Source: Streptomyces cyaneofuscatus
GTDB lineage: Bacteria; Actinomycetota; Actinomycetes; Streptomycetales; Streptomycetaceae
Length of the DNA: 64,000 nt
Assembly (NCBI RefSeq): GCF_000718135.1
Contig: NZ_JOEM01000013.1
Location: 62,001 to 126,000 of the forward strand
Direction of reading: 5' to 3'
Made by a program: the position numbers and the translations under genes. The stretch's first letter is position 1. Each line of letters begins with the position of its first letter. Under the pieces are notes generated by a model. That model made no database searches. It had not been told where the DNA came from and saw nothing but the letters and a program-made list of their open reading frames with translations. Of this stretch, positions 44,790-52,571 are shown piece by piece.

Positions 44790-45481
44790 GCGTCACCGAA
44801 CAGCAGCAGGGTGGCGACCACCCGGCCGGAGGGGACCCGCGCGAGGCGCTCCGGGACCGGTTCGCCGCCGACTCCCTCACCACCCGGCGCGACTACCTCC
44901 GGATCGTCACCACCGTCTCCGGCGGCCTCGCCGTCGGCGGCATCGGCGTCGCCGCCGGCATCCTGCACCGCCACGGCGACGACGAGGACGGCAAGGCCCC
45001 CGAGGCGAAACGCATCGCCCAGCGGCTCCCGCCCGGTGAGTCCATCGCCTTCCGCTACCCGGGCGAGGAGGACCGGGCCGTCGCCGTCCGCCTCGACGAC
45101 GGCACCCTCGTCGGCTACTCCGCCGTCTGCACCCACCTCGCCTGCGCCGTGCTCTGGCGCAAGGACCGGGGCCGGGAGGGCGAGCTGTACTGCCCCTGCC
45201 ACGAGGGCGTCTTCGACGCCCGCTCCGGTGAGGTGACCGCCGGGCCGCCGCCACGCGGACTGCCGAAGGTCGTGGTCATCGAGGAGACCGACGGCAGTAT
45301 CTGGGCCGTCGGGACCACCCGTTCCGGCGAGAGCGTCGAGGCGGGCCTCTGCCGCCAGCTCGGCGGCGAGCGCCCCGACCTCGCCGCCCGTATCGGCTGC
45401 CCCGACATCGGCGGTGGCGCCGAATCCCCGCCCCGGGCCCCGGGCCCCGCCGCCTCCGAGACCCCCGGCGGGCGGACATGA
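44786..45481 (+). CDS. Membrane-anchored Rieske [2Fe-2S] protein
   Basis: A 231-residue protein. The N-terminal region has TTRRDYLRIVTTVSGGLAVG, a twin-arginine followed by a hydrophobic helix, so Tat insertion with an outside domain is likely. The cluster motifs are CTHLAC and CPCHEG, the C-x-H...C-x2-H Rieske set, here 23 residues apart, with the second box followed by VFDARSGEVTAGPPPRGLP. It is coupled to the ferredoxin gene (ATGA) and to the next small gene (ATGA). A Rieske protein on the outer face beside a cytoplasmic molybdoenzyme is unusual and suggests quinol-linked electron transfer. Confidence 0.9.
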   Translation: MSVTEQQQGGDHPAGGDPREALRDRFAADSLTTRRDYLRIVTTVSGGLAVGGIGVAAGILHRHGDDEDGKAPEAKRIAQRLPPGESIAFRYPGEEDRAVAVRLDDGTLVGYSAVCTHLACAVLWRKDRGREGELYCPCHEGVFDARSGEVTAGPPPRGLPKVVVIEETDGSIWAVGTTRSGESVEAGLCRQLGGERPDLAARIGCPDIGGGAESPPRAPGPAASETPGGRT

Positions 45482-45873
45482 CCGACGCCCCGCACCCCGA
45501 GCAGCCGCTGCCGCCCCCGGGCAGCCACTACCCGACGTACCACCCGGGCAGCGCCGACCCCGCGCTGAACCGGCCCGTCCACGAGCGGTATCCGCAGATC
45601 CGCCCCACCAGCGGCTACGGAGACCCGCGCGTCCGCCACACCGGGCCCGGCCCCGGCGCGGGCACCGACCAGGAACCCGAGCGCTCCGCGAAGCTGACCG
45701 CCCGCCTCGCCCTGGCGATGACCGTGGTCATCGGCCAGCTCTGGGGCCTGACCGTGCTGATCGACGAGTGGATGGAGGGCAACACCGGCACGGCCTGGTG
45801 GGGAGCCGGCTTCCTCTGCCTGTCGTTCCTCGTGGTGCTCGGCCTGTGGCTGATGGACCCGAAGGACCGCTGA
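45478..45873 (+). CDS. Small two-helix membrane protein of the redox operon
   Basis: A 131-residue protein with a 70-residue Pro/Gly/Tyr-rich cytoplasmic head and two helices, LALAMTVVIGQLWGLTVLID and FLCLSFLVVLGLWLMD. It has no recognised family. It overlaps the Rieske stop by ATGA and ends the five-gene operon, so it is probably an assembly or anchor subunit. Confidence 0.7.
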   Translation: MTDAPHPEQPLPPPGSHYPTYHPGSADPALNRPVHERYPQIRPTSGYGDPRVRHTGPGPGAGTDQEPERSAKLTARLALAMTVVIGQLWGLTVLIDEWMEGNTGTAWWGAGFLCLSFLVVLGLWLMDPKDR

Positions 45874-45931
45874 CGGCCGACAGGCCCGGCGGCGGCCCGC
45901 ACCCCGCCGCCGGCCGCCGTACCCTGGAGGC

Positions 45932-46162
45932 ATGAGTGCCGCCCCCGCCCCCGGTCCGCGAGACGCGAAGCAGCAGCAGCCGCAGGCACAGCCGTCGCAG
46001 GAACCGAAGCCGAAGCCCAAGCCGGTTCTGATCTTCGACGATCCGCTGGACCAGCAGTCCGCGGACGACACGGACCGGGGCTGGGGCGAGCGGCCCTCCG
46101 GCGGCTCAAGCGCCGCCGACCTCGCGCGCTTCCTCGACGAGAAGCCGCCCCACCACATCTGA
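45932..46162 (+). CDS. Small conserved hydrophilic protein
   Basis: A 76-residue protein, Gln/Pro/Lys-rich at the N-terminus (AKQQQPQAQP), with a conserved-looking KPVLIFDDPLDQQSADDTDR and a C-terminal DLARFLDEKPPHHI. No function is known. It starts 58 bases after the redox operon with GGAGGCATG-type pairing, so it may be cotranscribed. Convergent mscL follows. Confidence 0.55.
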   Translation: MSAAPAPGPRDAKQQQPQAQPSQEPKPKPKPVLIFDDPLDQQSADDTDRGWGERPSGGSSAADLARFLDEKPPHHI

Positions 46163-46184
46163 ACCGCCGGTCCCGATCGGCGGG

Positions 46185-46724
46185 CTACCGCTGCCCGTCC
46201 CGGCCCGGCAGCGTCCCCCCGCCCTCGCCCGGCCCATCGGCTCCGAACCCACCGGCACCCGCCGCGCCACCACCGCGCTGCGCGACCAGGGCGTCGCGGA
46301 TCTCCTTGAGCACCTCCAGCTCGCTCACCTCCAGCGTCTCCTGCACGCCCTCCTTGGCGGCCTGCATCGCCGCCCGCCGGGCCAGGTACTTGGCCATCGG
46401 CAGCACCATCAGGAAGTACACGACCGCTGCGGTGATCAGGAAGCTGAGGGTGGCGCTGAGCACCGAGCCCCACAGGATCTCGATCCCGTCCATCTCGCCG
46501 GTGGCCGGGTCCGTGGTGCACGGGCCCCGGAGGCAGGAGCTGTAGTTGTCCAGGTCCTGCGTACCGAACGCGCCGACCAGGGGGTTGATGATGCCCTTGA
46601 CGACGGCGTTCACGATGTTCGTGAACGCGGCCCCGATGACGACGGCCACCGCAAGGTCGATCACATTGCCGCGCATCAGGAAGGCTTTGAAGCCCTCCAG
46701 CAGACTGACCTTCTTCTCGCTCAC
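46185..46724 (-). CDS. mscL: Large-conductance mechanosensitive channel
   Basis: A 179-residue MscL. The N-terminal amphipathic part and TM1 are LLEGFKAFLMRGNVIDLAV with VVIGAAFTNIVNAV; the periplasmic loop has two cysteines (SSCLRGPC), and TM2 is LSFLITAAVVYFLMVLPM followed by the cytoplasmic helix. It opens under hypo-osmotic tension to release solutes. GTG 46724 has AAGAAGG seven bases upstream, which is better than the upstream in-frame ATG 46775. The Gly-rich tail is longer than in E. coli MscL (136 residues). Confidence 0.95.
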   Translation of the reverse strand: MSEKKVSLLEGFKAFLMRGNVIDLAVAVVIGAAFTNIVNAVVKGIINPLVGAFGTQDLDNYSSCLRGPCTTDPATGEMDGIEILWGSVLSATLSFLITAAVVYFLMVLPMAKYLARRAAMQAAKEGVQETLEVSELEVLKEIRDALVAQRGGGAAGAGGFGADGPGEGGGTLPGRDGQR

Positions 46725-46837
46725 AGGTGAGCCTTCTTTCGCATGTGCGGTGATGGGAGCAAACTGCTCCGCCACCTAAGGCGGGAGAAGGCAACACTGT
46801 CCAATCCGGTAATGCCCACGAGTGACTTGAGGGCGCG

Positions 46838-47458
46838 TCAGTTCCCATCGGACACCGCCAGCGCCAGCCGTCCCGAGGCGCCCGCGCCCAGCAGCACCGT
46901 GGCGGTGGACCGCTCCACGGACAGCATCACCAGAGCCCCCTCCGGCGCCGCGCCCGTGCCGATCACCTCGCCACCGCCGCCCCGGGGGCCGCCGTCATCG
47001 GCGACCCGCCCGGGAACTCGTGCCACCCGCACCCCGCGGGCCACCAGACGGGCATCGTCCCCCGCCTCGCCGACCGCGATCACATCGACGTGGTCACCCG
47101 GGCGCAACAGCCGTACGGTCGCCGCGTCCGCGATCCGCACCGGCGCCGAGACGAGCCGCGCCGACGGACGCCCGGACCCCGTCGCCGTACCGGACACGGC
47201 CGTACCGGACACGGCGGCGCTGTCCGAGGCGGCGGTGCCGGACCCGGCGGTCCCGGATGCGGCGCCGCCCAGGCCCGTCGTGGCCAGTGCCGCACCCGCC
47301 AGCGCGATCCCCGCGGCGATCGCACGCCGCTGTCTGCGCAGCATCCGCCGCAGCCGGTACGCCCCGCCGCCCCGCACCCGCAGTGGTGCGAACGGCCCCA
47401 CCCCGCGGGGGGCGGGCGGCGGAGCCGGGGGCCGGGCGTGAAAAGGGGACGGGGGCAT
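46838..47458 (-). CDS. SAF-domain protein (CpaB/RcpC-like)
   Basis: A 206-residue protein. After a Pro-rich start and a basic patch (RRMLRRQRRAIAAG) comes one helix (IAAGIALAGAALATTG), a low-complexity linker of Gly/Thr/Ala/Ser-rich repeats, then a SAF-type domain: RLVSAPVRIADAATVRLLRP, GDHVDVIAV. CpaB/RcpC proteins take part in Flp pilus assembly, but no tad genes are near, so its role here is unknown. The ATG is preceded by AGGTGA. Confidence 0.72.
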   Translation of the reverse strand: MPPSPFHARPPAPPPAPRGVGPFAPLRVRGGGAYRLRRMLRRQRRAIAAGIALAGAALATTGLGGAASGTAGSGTAASDSAAVSGTAVSGTATGSGRPSARLVSAPVRIADAATVRLLRPGDHVDVIAVGEAGDDARLVARGVRVARVPGRVADDGGPRGGGGEVIGTGAAPEGALVMLSVERSTATVLLGAGASGRLALAVSDGN

Positions 47459-47602
47459 GGCGTCACCTGCAATCGGACGAGGGGAGTTCGGCCGGAGATC
47501 CCGGCCGAACTCCCCTCACGATCCACGGTCCGCACGCATCCCGCTGAGGCCTGTGGACAACCCCGGGATTGTGGACAACTCCGTCACCCGATCCGGTGGC
47601 CC

Positions 47603-47700
47603 GGCCGCCGTGACCTGCCGCTACGGCCGCCGTGACCCACCTCTACGGCCGCCGTGACCCACCTCTACGGCAGCGCGACCCGCCCTACGGCAGCGCGACC
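47603..47700. repeat. 22-bp tandem repeat array at the 3' end of mtnP
   Basis: Three 22-base units (47603-47624, 47625-47646, 47647-47668) share GGCCGCCGTGACC; units 2 and 3 are identical. They are followed by 20-base units GGCAGCGCGACC... at 47669-47688 and 47689-47700. The array runs through the mtnP stop codon and the last codons, so it changes the 3' untranslated region rather than the enzyme. Confidence 0.8.
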
Positions 47701-48569
47701 CCCGTGTCGATCCCGTCCAGCGCGTGCGCGCAGGTGCAGTTGCGGGCGCCCGTGTCCGGCAGCCCGCCCACCGCGTCGAACAGCACCGACCGCAGCCGGT
47801 CCACGTTGGCCGCGAACACCTGGAGCACCTCCTCGTGGGAGACGCCCTCACCCGCCTCGGCGCCCGCGTCCAGGTCGGTCACCAGGGTCATCGTCGTGTA
47901 GCAGAGCCCCAGTTCGCGGGCGAGCACCGCTTCCGGATGCCCGGTCATCCCGACCACCGACCAGCCCATCGCCGCGTGCCAGCGGGATTCCGCGCGGGTG
48001 GAGAAGCGCGGCCCCTCGACCACCACGAGGGTCCCGCCGTCCACCGGCTCCCAGCCGCGTCCGCGCGCCGCGGTGAGCGCGGCCTTCCGGCCCTCGGGGC
48101 AGTACGGGTCGGCGAAGCCCAGGTGCACGACGTTGGGTACGGTCCCGTCGGCCCGGGTCTCACCGTCGTAATAGGTCTGCACACGGGCCTTGGTGCGGTC
48201 CACCAGCTGGTCCGGGACGAGCAGGGTGCCCGGGCCGAACTCCGGTCGCAGCCCGCCGACCGCACAGGGGCCCAGCACCTGGCGGACCCCGACGGAGCGC
48301 AGTGCCCAGAGGTTGGCCCGGTAGTTGATGCGGTGGGGCGGCAGGTGGTGGCCGCGGCCGTGGCGGGGCAGGAAGGCCACCCGGCGGCCGCCGATCTCGC
48401 CGAGGAAGACCGAGTCGCTGGGCTTCCCGTAAGGGGTGTCCACGGAGACCTCGGTGACGTCCTCCAGGAAGGAGTAGAAGCCCGAGCCGCCGATGACTCC
48501 GATCTCCGCCCCCGGCGCCGTACCCGCGATGTCTGTGCCGGAGCTCGTGTCCGTATATGCGTTCACCAT
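47685..48569 (-). CDS. mtnP: S-methyl-5'-thioadenosine phosphorylase
   Basis: A 294-residue purine nucleoside phosphorylase of the MTAP type that phosphorolyses methylthioadenosine for methionine salvage and adenine recovery. Motifs are GVIGGSGFYSFLED near residue 26, PRHGRGHHLPPHRINY for phosphate and ribose, EGPRFSTRAESRW and the purine-loop MTGHPEAVLARELGLCY. The length is usual. ATG 48569 is standard. It lies between the SAF gene and the FmdB-like gene on the same strand, with a terminator between it and the latter. Confidence 0.92.
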   Translation of the reverse strand: MVNAYTDTSSGTDIAGTAPGAEIGVIGGSGFYSFLEDVTEVSVDTPYGKPSDSVFLGEIGGRRVAFLPRHGRGHHLPPHRINYRANLWALRSVGVRQVLGPCAVGGLRPEFGPGTLLVPDQLVDRTKARVQTYYDGETRADGTVPNVVHLGFADPYCPEGRKAALTAARGRGWEPVDGGTLVVVEGPRFSTRAESRWHAAMGWSVVGMTGHPEAVLARELGLCYTTMTLVTDLDAGAEAGEGVSHEEVLQVFAANVDRLRSVLFDAVGGLPDTGARNCTCAHALDGIDTGVALP

Positions 48570-48618
48570 GCGGTCACCGTATCCGGGGGAGTGTGCGGAG
48601 CCGCGCCCGGGAAACGCA

Positions 48619-48649
48619 CGGACCCCGCCGAGTGGATCGGCGGGGTCCG
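48619..48649 (-). terminator. Terminator after the FmdB-like gene
   Basis: CGGACCCCGCCG and CGGCGGGGTCCG pair perfectly (12 bp, 7-base loop). It lies 27 bases beyond the stop of the FmdB gene and ahead of mtnP on the minus strand, so the two genes are separate units. Confidence 0.85.
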
Positions 48650-48675
48650 GTGAAGCGTGTGGGGCGTGCGGCGGC

Positions 48676-49038
48676 TCAGGCGGCCGACGAACCGCTCGAC
48701 GACGAGGCCGGCGCGGGAGCCGACGACGAGGAGGAAGCGGAGGACGAGGACGACGACGAAGCGCTCGACTTCGTGTCCGAACCCGTCGACGTCGATGAGG
48801 ACGACGAACCGGAGTCGGACGACTTCGAGGCCGACGTCGCCGGCGTGCTGCTCGACGAGGAGCCGCGGCTGTCGTTCCGGTAGAAACCGGAACCCTTGAA
48901 GACGATGCCGACCGCAGAGAACACCTTCTTCAGGCGTCCGTCGCAGCTCGGGCACACGGTCAGGGCATCATCGGTGAACTTCTGCACCGCCTCGAGGCCC
49001 TCGCCGCACTCGGTGCACTGGTACTGATAGGTCGGCAC
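48676..49038 (-). CDS. FmdB-family zinc-ribbon protein with long Ser-rich tail
   Basis: A 120-residue protein. The first 45 residues are the FmdB regulatory-type zinc ribbon: MPTYQYQCTECGEGLEAVQK then ALTVCPSCDGRLKKVFS, followed by VGIVFKGSGFYRND. The remaining 65 residues are a Ser/Thr/Ala run with no order. The ribbon family has members near formamidase and many in actinobacteria without assigned role. GTG 49038 has GGAGG at five bases. Just upstream is a CIRCE operator, so it should be derepressed on heat shock together with chaperonin genes. The tail may bind or be processed; its function is unknown. Confidence 0.85.
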   Translation of the reverse strand: MPTYQYQCTECGEGLEAVQKFTDDALTVCPSCDGRLKKVFSAVGIVFKGSGFYRNDSRGSSSSSTPATSASKSSDSGSSSSSTSTGSDTKSSASSSSSSSASSSSSAPAPASSSSGSSAA

Positions 49039-49047
49039 TTGCTCCTC

Positions 49048-49074
49048 CTGGCACTCTCACTCAATGAGTGCTAA
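49048..49074 (-). promoter_or_regulatory. CIRCE-type HrcA operator upstream of the FmdB-like gene
   Basis: On the plus strand CTGGCACTC (49048-49056), nine bases, then GAGTGCTAA (49066-49074). The consensus CIRCE is TTAGCACTC-N9-GAGTGCTAA: one arm is exact and the other matches seven of nine positions. It overlaps the ribosome binding site of the leftward gene starting at 49038, the usual place for HrcA repression. Confidence 0.88.
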
Positions 49075-49104
49075 CGACGGTCCATACTGACGTATTCCGC
49101 GGGA

Positions 49105-50385
49105 TCAGTCCACCATGACCGGCTCGCGGTGACCGATCCCACGTGCGACGGTCCGGCCCGCGGACCTCGGGGCCAGCCGTGAGCGCAGGGCCAGCAGGGT
49201 CGCCAGCGCCAGTACGGTACCGGCCAGCGGGACCAGGAACCCGGTGCTCGCACCGTGGGCGTCGGCGAGCTGCCCCGCCACGGTCACGGCGGCCGCCTGG
49301 CCGAGGGCCACGGCGCCCGTGAGCCAGGTGAAGGCCTCGGTGCGGGCGCCGGCGGGCACCAGCGACTCGACCAGCGTGTAGCCGCTGATCAGTGCCGGCG
49401 CGATGCAGAGGCCGACCAGCAGGCCGAGCCCGGCCAGCAGCGGGACGGAGTGCACGGCCCAGAGGCCGGACGCCATGAGGGTCAGGGCCATGTAGCCGAC
49501 GACGAGGCGGCGCTGCGGGCTGCTCTTCCAGGCGATGGCGCCGCAGACGATGCCGGCCAGCATGTTGCCCGCCGCGAAGATCCCGTACAGCAGACCGTTG
49601 ACGCCGGGGTGGCCGATCTCCTGGGAGAACGCCGTCAGCGAGACCTGCATGCCGCCGAAGACCGCGCCGATGCCCAGGAAGGCGACGACGAGGACCCGGA
49701 CGCCGGGGACGGAGAGGGCCGAGGTGTGCGGCCGGTCCGCGGTGGCGGCGGGGCGGGGAGCGGGCTGGGTGGCGCGCTGCGCGGCGAAGAGCAGGCCGCC
49801 GACGAGGGTGAGGGCGGCCTCGGTGATCAGCCCGGCCGCCGGGTGCACGCCGGTGCACAGCGCGGTCGCGATGACCGGTCCGAGGACGAAGGTGAACTCG
49901 TCCGTCACCGACTCGAAGGCGGCGGCGGTGGACATCAGCGGGGAGGCGGGCCGGTCCGGGGTGGCCCCCAGCATCGCGGCCCAGCGGGCGCGCACCATCG
50001 GGCCGATCTGCGGGACCGAGGCCCCGGTGGGCACCGCGGCGGCGAACAGCGCCCACAGGGGGGCGTCCGCGAGCGCCAGCGCGGTCAGGGCGCCGACGGA
50101 GACGGTGTGCAGCAGGACGCCGGGCAGCAGGACGGCCCGCTGGCCGAACCGGTCGGCGAGTTTGCCGCCCTGCGGGGCCACCAGCGCCATCGAGACGCCC
50201 GCGACGGCCGCGACGGCGCCCGCGGTTCCGTAGGAGCCGGTGGTGTGCTGCACGAGCAGCACGATGCCGATGGTCAGCATCGCGAAGGGCTGCCGTGCGG
50301 CGAAGCCCGGAAGGAGGAAGGTCCACGCACCGGGGGTGCGGAGCAGCTGCCCGTATCCGGGGCGGTCGGTGACCGTGTCTGCCAC
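49105..50385 (-). CDS. MFS transporter, 12-helix type
   Basis: A 426-residue major facilitator protein. A short N-terminus leads into LLPGFAARQPFAMLTIGIVL, then the motif-A-like loop APQGGKLADRFGQRAVLLP. The second half has LGIGAVFGGMQVSLTAFSQ and GLLVGLCIAPALISGY. The protein resembles putative sugar or drug efflux MFS proteins; the substrate is unknown. ATG 50385 is the first good start and a ribosome site (AAAGG) lies upstream on the minus strand. Confidence 0.85.
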   Translation of the reverse strand: MADTVTDRPGYGQLLRTPGAWTFLLPGFAARQPFAMLTIGIVLLVQHTTGSYGTAGAVAAVAGVSMALVAPQGGKLADRFGQRAVLLPGVLLHTVSVGALTALALADAPLWALFAAAVPTGASVPQIGPMVRARWAAMLGATPDRPASPLMSTAAAFESVTDEFTFVLGPVIATALCTGVHPAAGLITEAALTLVGGLLFAAQRATQPAPRPAATADRPHTSALSVPGVRVLVVAFLGIGAVFGGMQVSLTAFSQEIGHPGVNGLLYGIFAAGNMLAGIVCGAIAWKSSPQRRLVVGYMALTLMASGLWAVHSVPLLAGLGLLVGLCIAPALISGYTLVESLVPAGARTEAFTWLTGAVALGQAAAVTVAGQLADAHGASTGFLVPLAGTVLALATLLALRSRLAPRSAGRTVARGIGHREPVMVD

Positions 50386-50624
50386 GGTCCTTGCCTTTCT
50401 GCTGCCTGGTAGCAGTGCTTCCCGGCGCCCTTGTGGGGCGGGCCGGACGGAAGCGGCCGAGAGCTGTCCTCTTCGCGCGGAACTGCGGTAGATGCCGGGC
50501 GACTCGCTGCCATCGGCGAAGAAACGCCGGGCTATGAGGCACCACGACCGCCATACGGTCGCGCCAGCTCTGCATCAGACAGAGTTGGTCGATCAGTGTG
50601 CCTTTCATCGTACAGGCAGGAAGC

Positions 50625-50650
50625 CCTGTGCGCCTGTGAATGCGCACAGG
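50625..50650 (-). terminator. Terminator of the antiporter gene
   Basis: CCTGTGCGC and GCGCACAGG form a perfect 9-bp stem with an 8-base loop, about 29 bases past the antiporter stop. The rest of the 293-base gap 50386-50678 shows nothing else distinct beyond the expected MFS promoter. Confidence 0.75.
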
Positions 50651-50678
50651 ACTTGTTGGTGAGCCTGTGATCCGCGTC

Positions 50679-52334
50679 CTATGAGCGACGCGCGTTCGTA
50701 CCGCCTGTGGTGGGGGCGTCGTCGGCCGGTCCGAGCTTCTTGACGGGCCGGACCGGTTTGACGGCCTGCCGGACGGCGGATCCGCCCGCCGTCGAGGGCT
50801 TCGCGAGCCTGGGAGGTGCGGGACGGCCCGGCGTACCGGACACCGTGCCCGTACCCAGCCAGCCGGCCAGCTTGCCCCCCTCGCCGACCGCCCGGAGCCG
50901 GGCCTCGGCCTTGTCGCGCACCGGGTCGGTCGCCACCACGAGCAGCTCGTCGCCGCGCCGCAGGACCGTGGTGGGGGAGGGCACGAAGCTCTCCTCCTGG
51001 CGGACCACCAGGGTGACCGCGGCCCCGGCCGGGAGCCGGAGCTCGCCGACCTCGACGCCGTGCATCTTGGACTTCTCGGGGATGTCGACCGACAGCAGGT
51101 GGCCGCGCAGCCGCTCCAGCGGGGCGGACTCGACGCCCAGGTCGTCGGCCTCGGCATCGTCGTCGGCGATCTTCAGCTTGGCCGCGACCCAGGGCAGGGT
51201 CGGGCCCTGGATCAGCGTGTAGACGATGACGAGGACGAAGACGATGTTGAAGATCCGGGTGCTGCCCTCCACCCCGGAGACCATCGGAATGGTCGCCAGG
51301 ATGATGGGCACGGCCCCGCGCAGCCCGGCCCACGACATCAGGACCTTCTCGCGGGCCGGCAGCCGGAACGGCGCCAGGCTGAGGAAGACCGACAGCGGCC
51401 GGGCCACCATCGTCAGCACCAGACCCACCACGACGGCTGGCCAGAAGTCGTCGACCAGGTCGTGCGGGGTGACCAGCAGGCCGAGCAGCACGAACATGCC
51501 GATCTGGGCCAGCCAGCCCAGCCCGTCGGCGAAGCCGCGGGTGGCGGGCCAGTGCGGCAGCTTGGAGTTGCCGAGGATCATGGCCGCCAGGTAGACCGCG
51601 AGGAACCCGCTGCCGTGGGCCATGGCGCCCGCCGCGTACGCCATCACGGCGATGGCCATGACGGCGATCGGGTAGAGGCCGGAGGCGGGCAGGGCGACAT
51701 GGCGCAGCCCCAGGGCCCCCAGCCAGCCCACGGTGATGCCGATGGCGGCGCCGATGGCCAGCTCCAGGGCGATCTCGCCGATCAGGAGATACCAGTGCTC
51801 CACCGGGCCGACGGCGGAGAACGCGACGACGAGGATGACCACGGGGGCGTCGTTGAAGCCGGACTCGGCCTCCAGGACACCGGTGATCCGGGACGGCAGC
51901 GGCACGCGGCGCAGCACGGAGAAGACGGCCGCGGCATCGGTGGAGGAGACGACCGCGCCGATGATGAGGGCCTGGCGCCAGTCCAGGCCGACGAGATAGT
52001 GCGCGGCCGAGGCCGTGATGCCCACGCTGATGCCGACGCCGACGGTGGAGACCACCGCGGCCGCGGGCAGGACGGGGCGGACCTCTTTCCACTTCGCCCC
52101 GAGTCCGCCCTCGGCCAGGATGACGACCAGGGCGGCGTAGCCGATCACCTGGGTCAGCTCGGCGTTGTCGAACTTGACGTCGAAGATGCCGTCCTGCCCC
52201 AGGGCGATCCCGATACCGAGATACAGGAGCAGGCTGGGGAGCCCGCTGCGCGAGGAGATCCGTACCGCCGCCACGGCGACGAGCAGGACGAGCGAGCAGA
52301 CGAGCAGGAGTTCGTTGAGCGCGTGGACAGTCAG
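50679..52334 (-). CDS. Potassium/sodium:proton antiporter (CPA1, CvrA/NhaP2-like) with RCK_C domain
   Basis: A roughly 551-residue cation:proton antiporter. About 12 helices carry LLLYLGIGIALGQDGI, VVILAEGGLGAKW, IIGAVVSSTDAAAVFSVLRR and LEAESGFNDAPVVILV, where the paired acidic residues are the ion-binding site. After helix 12 a TrkA-C (RCK_C) domain starts near 395 (HGVEVGELRLPAGAAVTLVV). The first GTG would remove part of helix 1. In frame upstream, CTG 52334 with AAGGA seven bases before begins TVHALNELLLVCSLVLLVAV and completes the helix, so I use it, though CTG starts are rare. Residues at the C-terminus are Pro/Ala-rich. Confidence 0.82.
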   Translation of the reverse strand: MTVHALNELLLVCSLVLLVAVAAVRISSRSGLPSLLLYLGIGIALGQDGIFDVKFDNAELTQVIGYAALVVILAEGGLGAKWKEVRPVLPAAAVVSTVGVGISVGITASAAHYLVGLDWRQALIIGAVVSSTDAAAVFSVLRRVPLPSRITGVLEAESGFNDAPVVILVVAFSAVGPVEHWYLLIGEIALELAIGAAIGITVGWLGALGLRHVALPASGLYPIAVMAIAVMAYAAGAMAHGSGFLAVYLAAMILGNSKLPHWPATRGFADGLGWLAQIGMFVLLGLLVTPHDLVDDFWPAVVVGLVLTMVARPLSVFLSLAPFRLPAREKVLMSWAGLRGAVPIILATIPMVSGVEGSTRIFNIVFVLVIVYTLIQGPTLPWVAAKLKIADDDAEADDLGVESAPLERLRGHLLSVDIPEKSKMHGVEVGELRLPAGAAVTLVVRQEESFVPSPTTVLRRGDELLVVATDPVRDKAEARLRAVGEGGKLAGWLGTGTVSGTPGRPAPPRLAKPSTAGGSAVRQAVKPVRPVKKLGPADDAPTTGGTNARRS

Positions 52335-52571
52335 GGTCCGTTCCTTCCCTGCGTGCGCCTGCCGGATCGACCTCCGGCAGCCAGTTACTTCGTTACCTTA
52401 CCTAATCTTTAACGTCTTCTTGACGGCTTCCGCGTTCACTTCGAAGCTTCGCGCGTTCGTACGAGGAACACGCAAATGGATGCATCCCCATACCGCGTCC
52501 GAGTGGCTTCCCGGCTGCGCCTATGGTTGCTCCTGCACTCCCAGGACCACCCTGCCCCTCGAAGGACAGCG

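Noticed and set aside
40660..45873. Nitrate reductase narGHJI or assimilatory nas operon
   Set aside because: No NarG-size catalytic subunit, no NarJ chaperone and no sirohaem nitrite reductase; the Rieske and ferredoxin partners do not fit either type.
47603..47700. CRISPR array
   Set aside because: The units are contiguous with no spacers and no cas genes are near.
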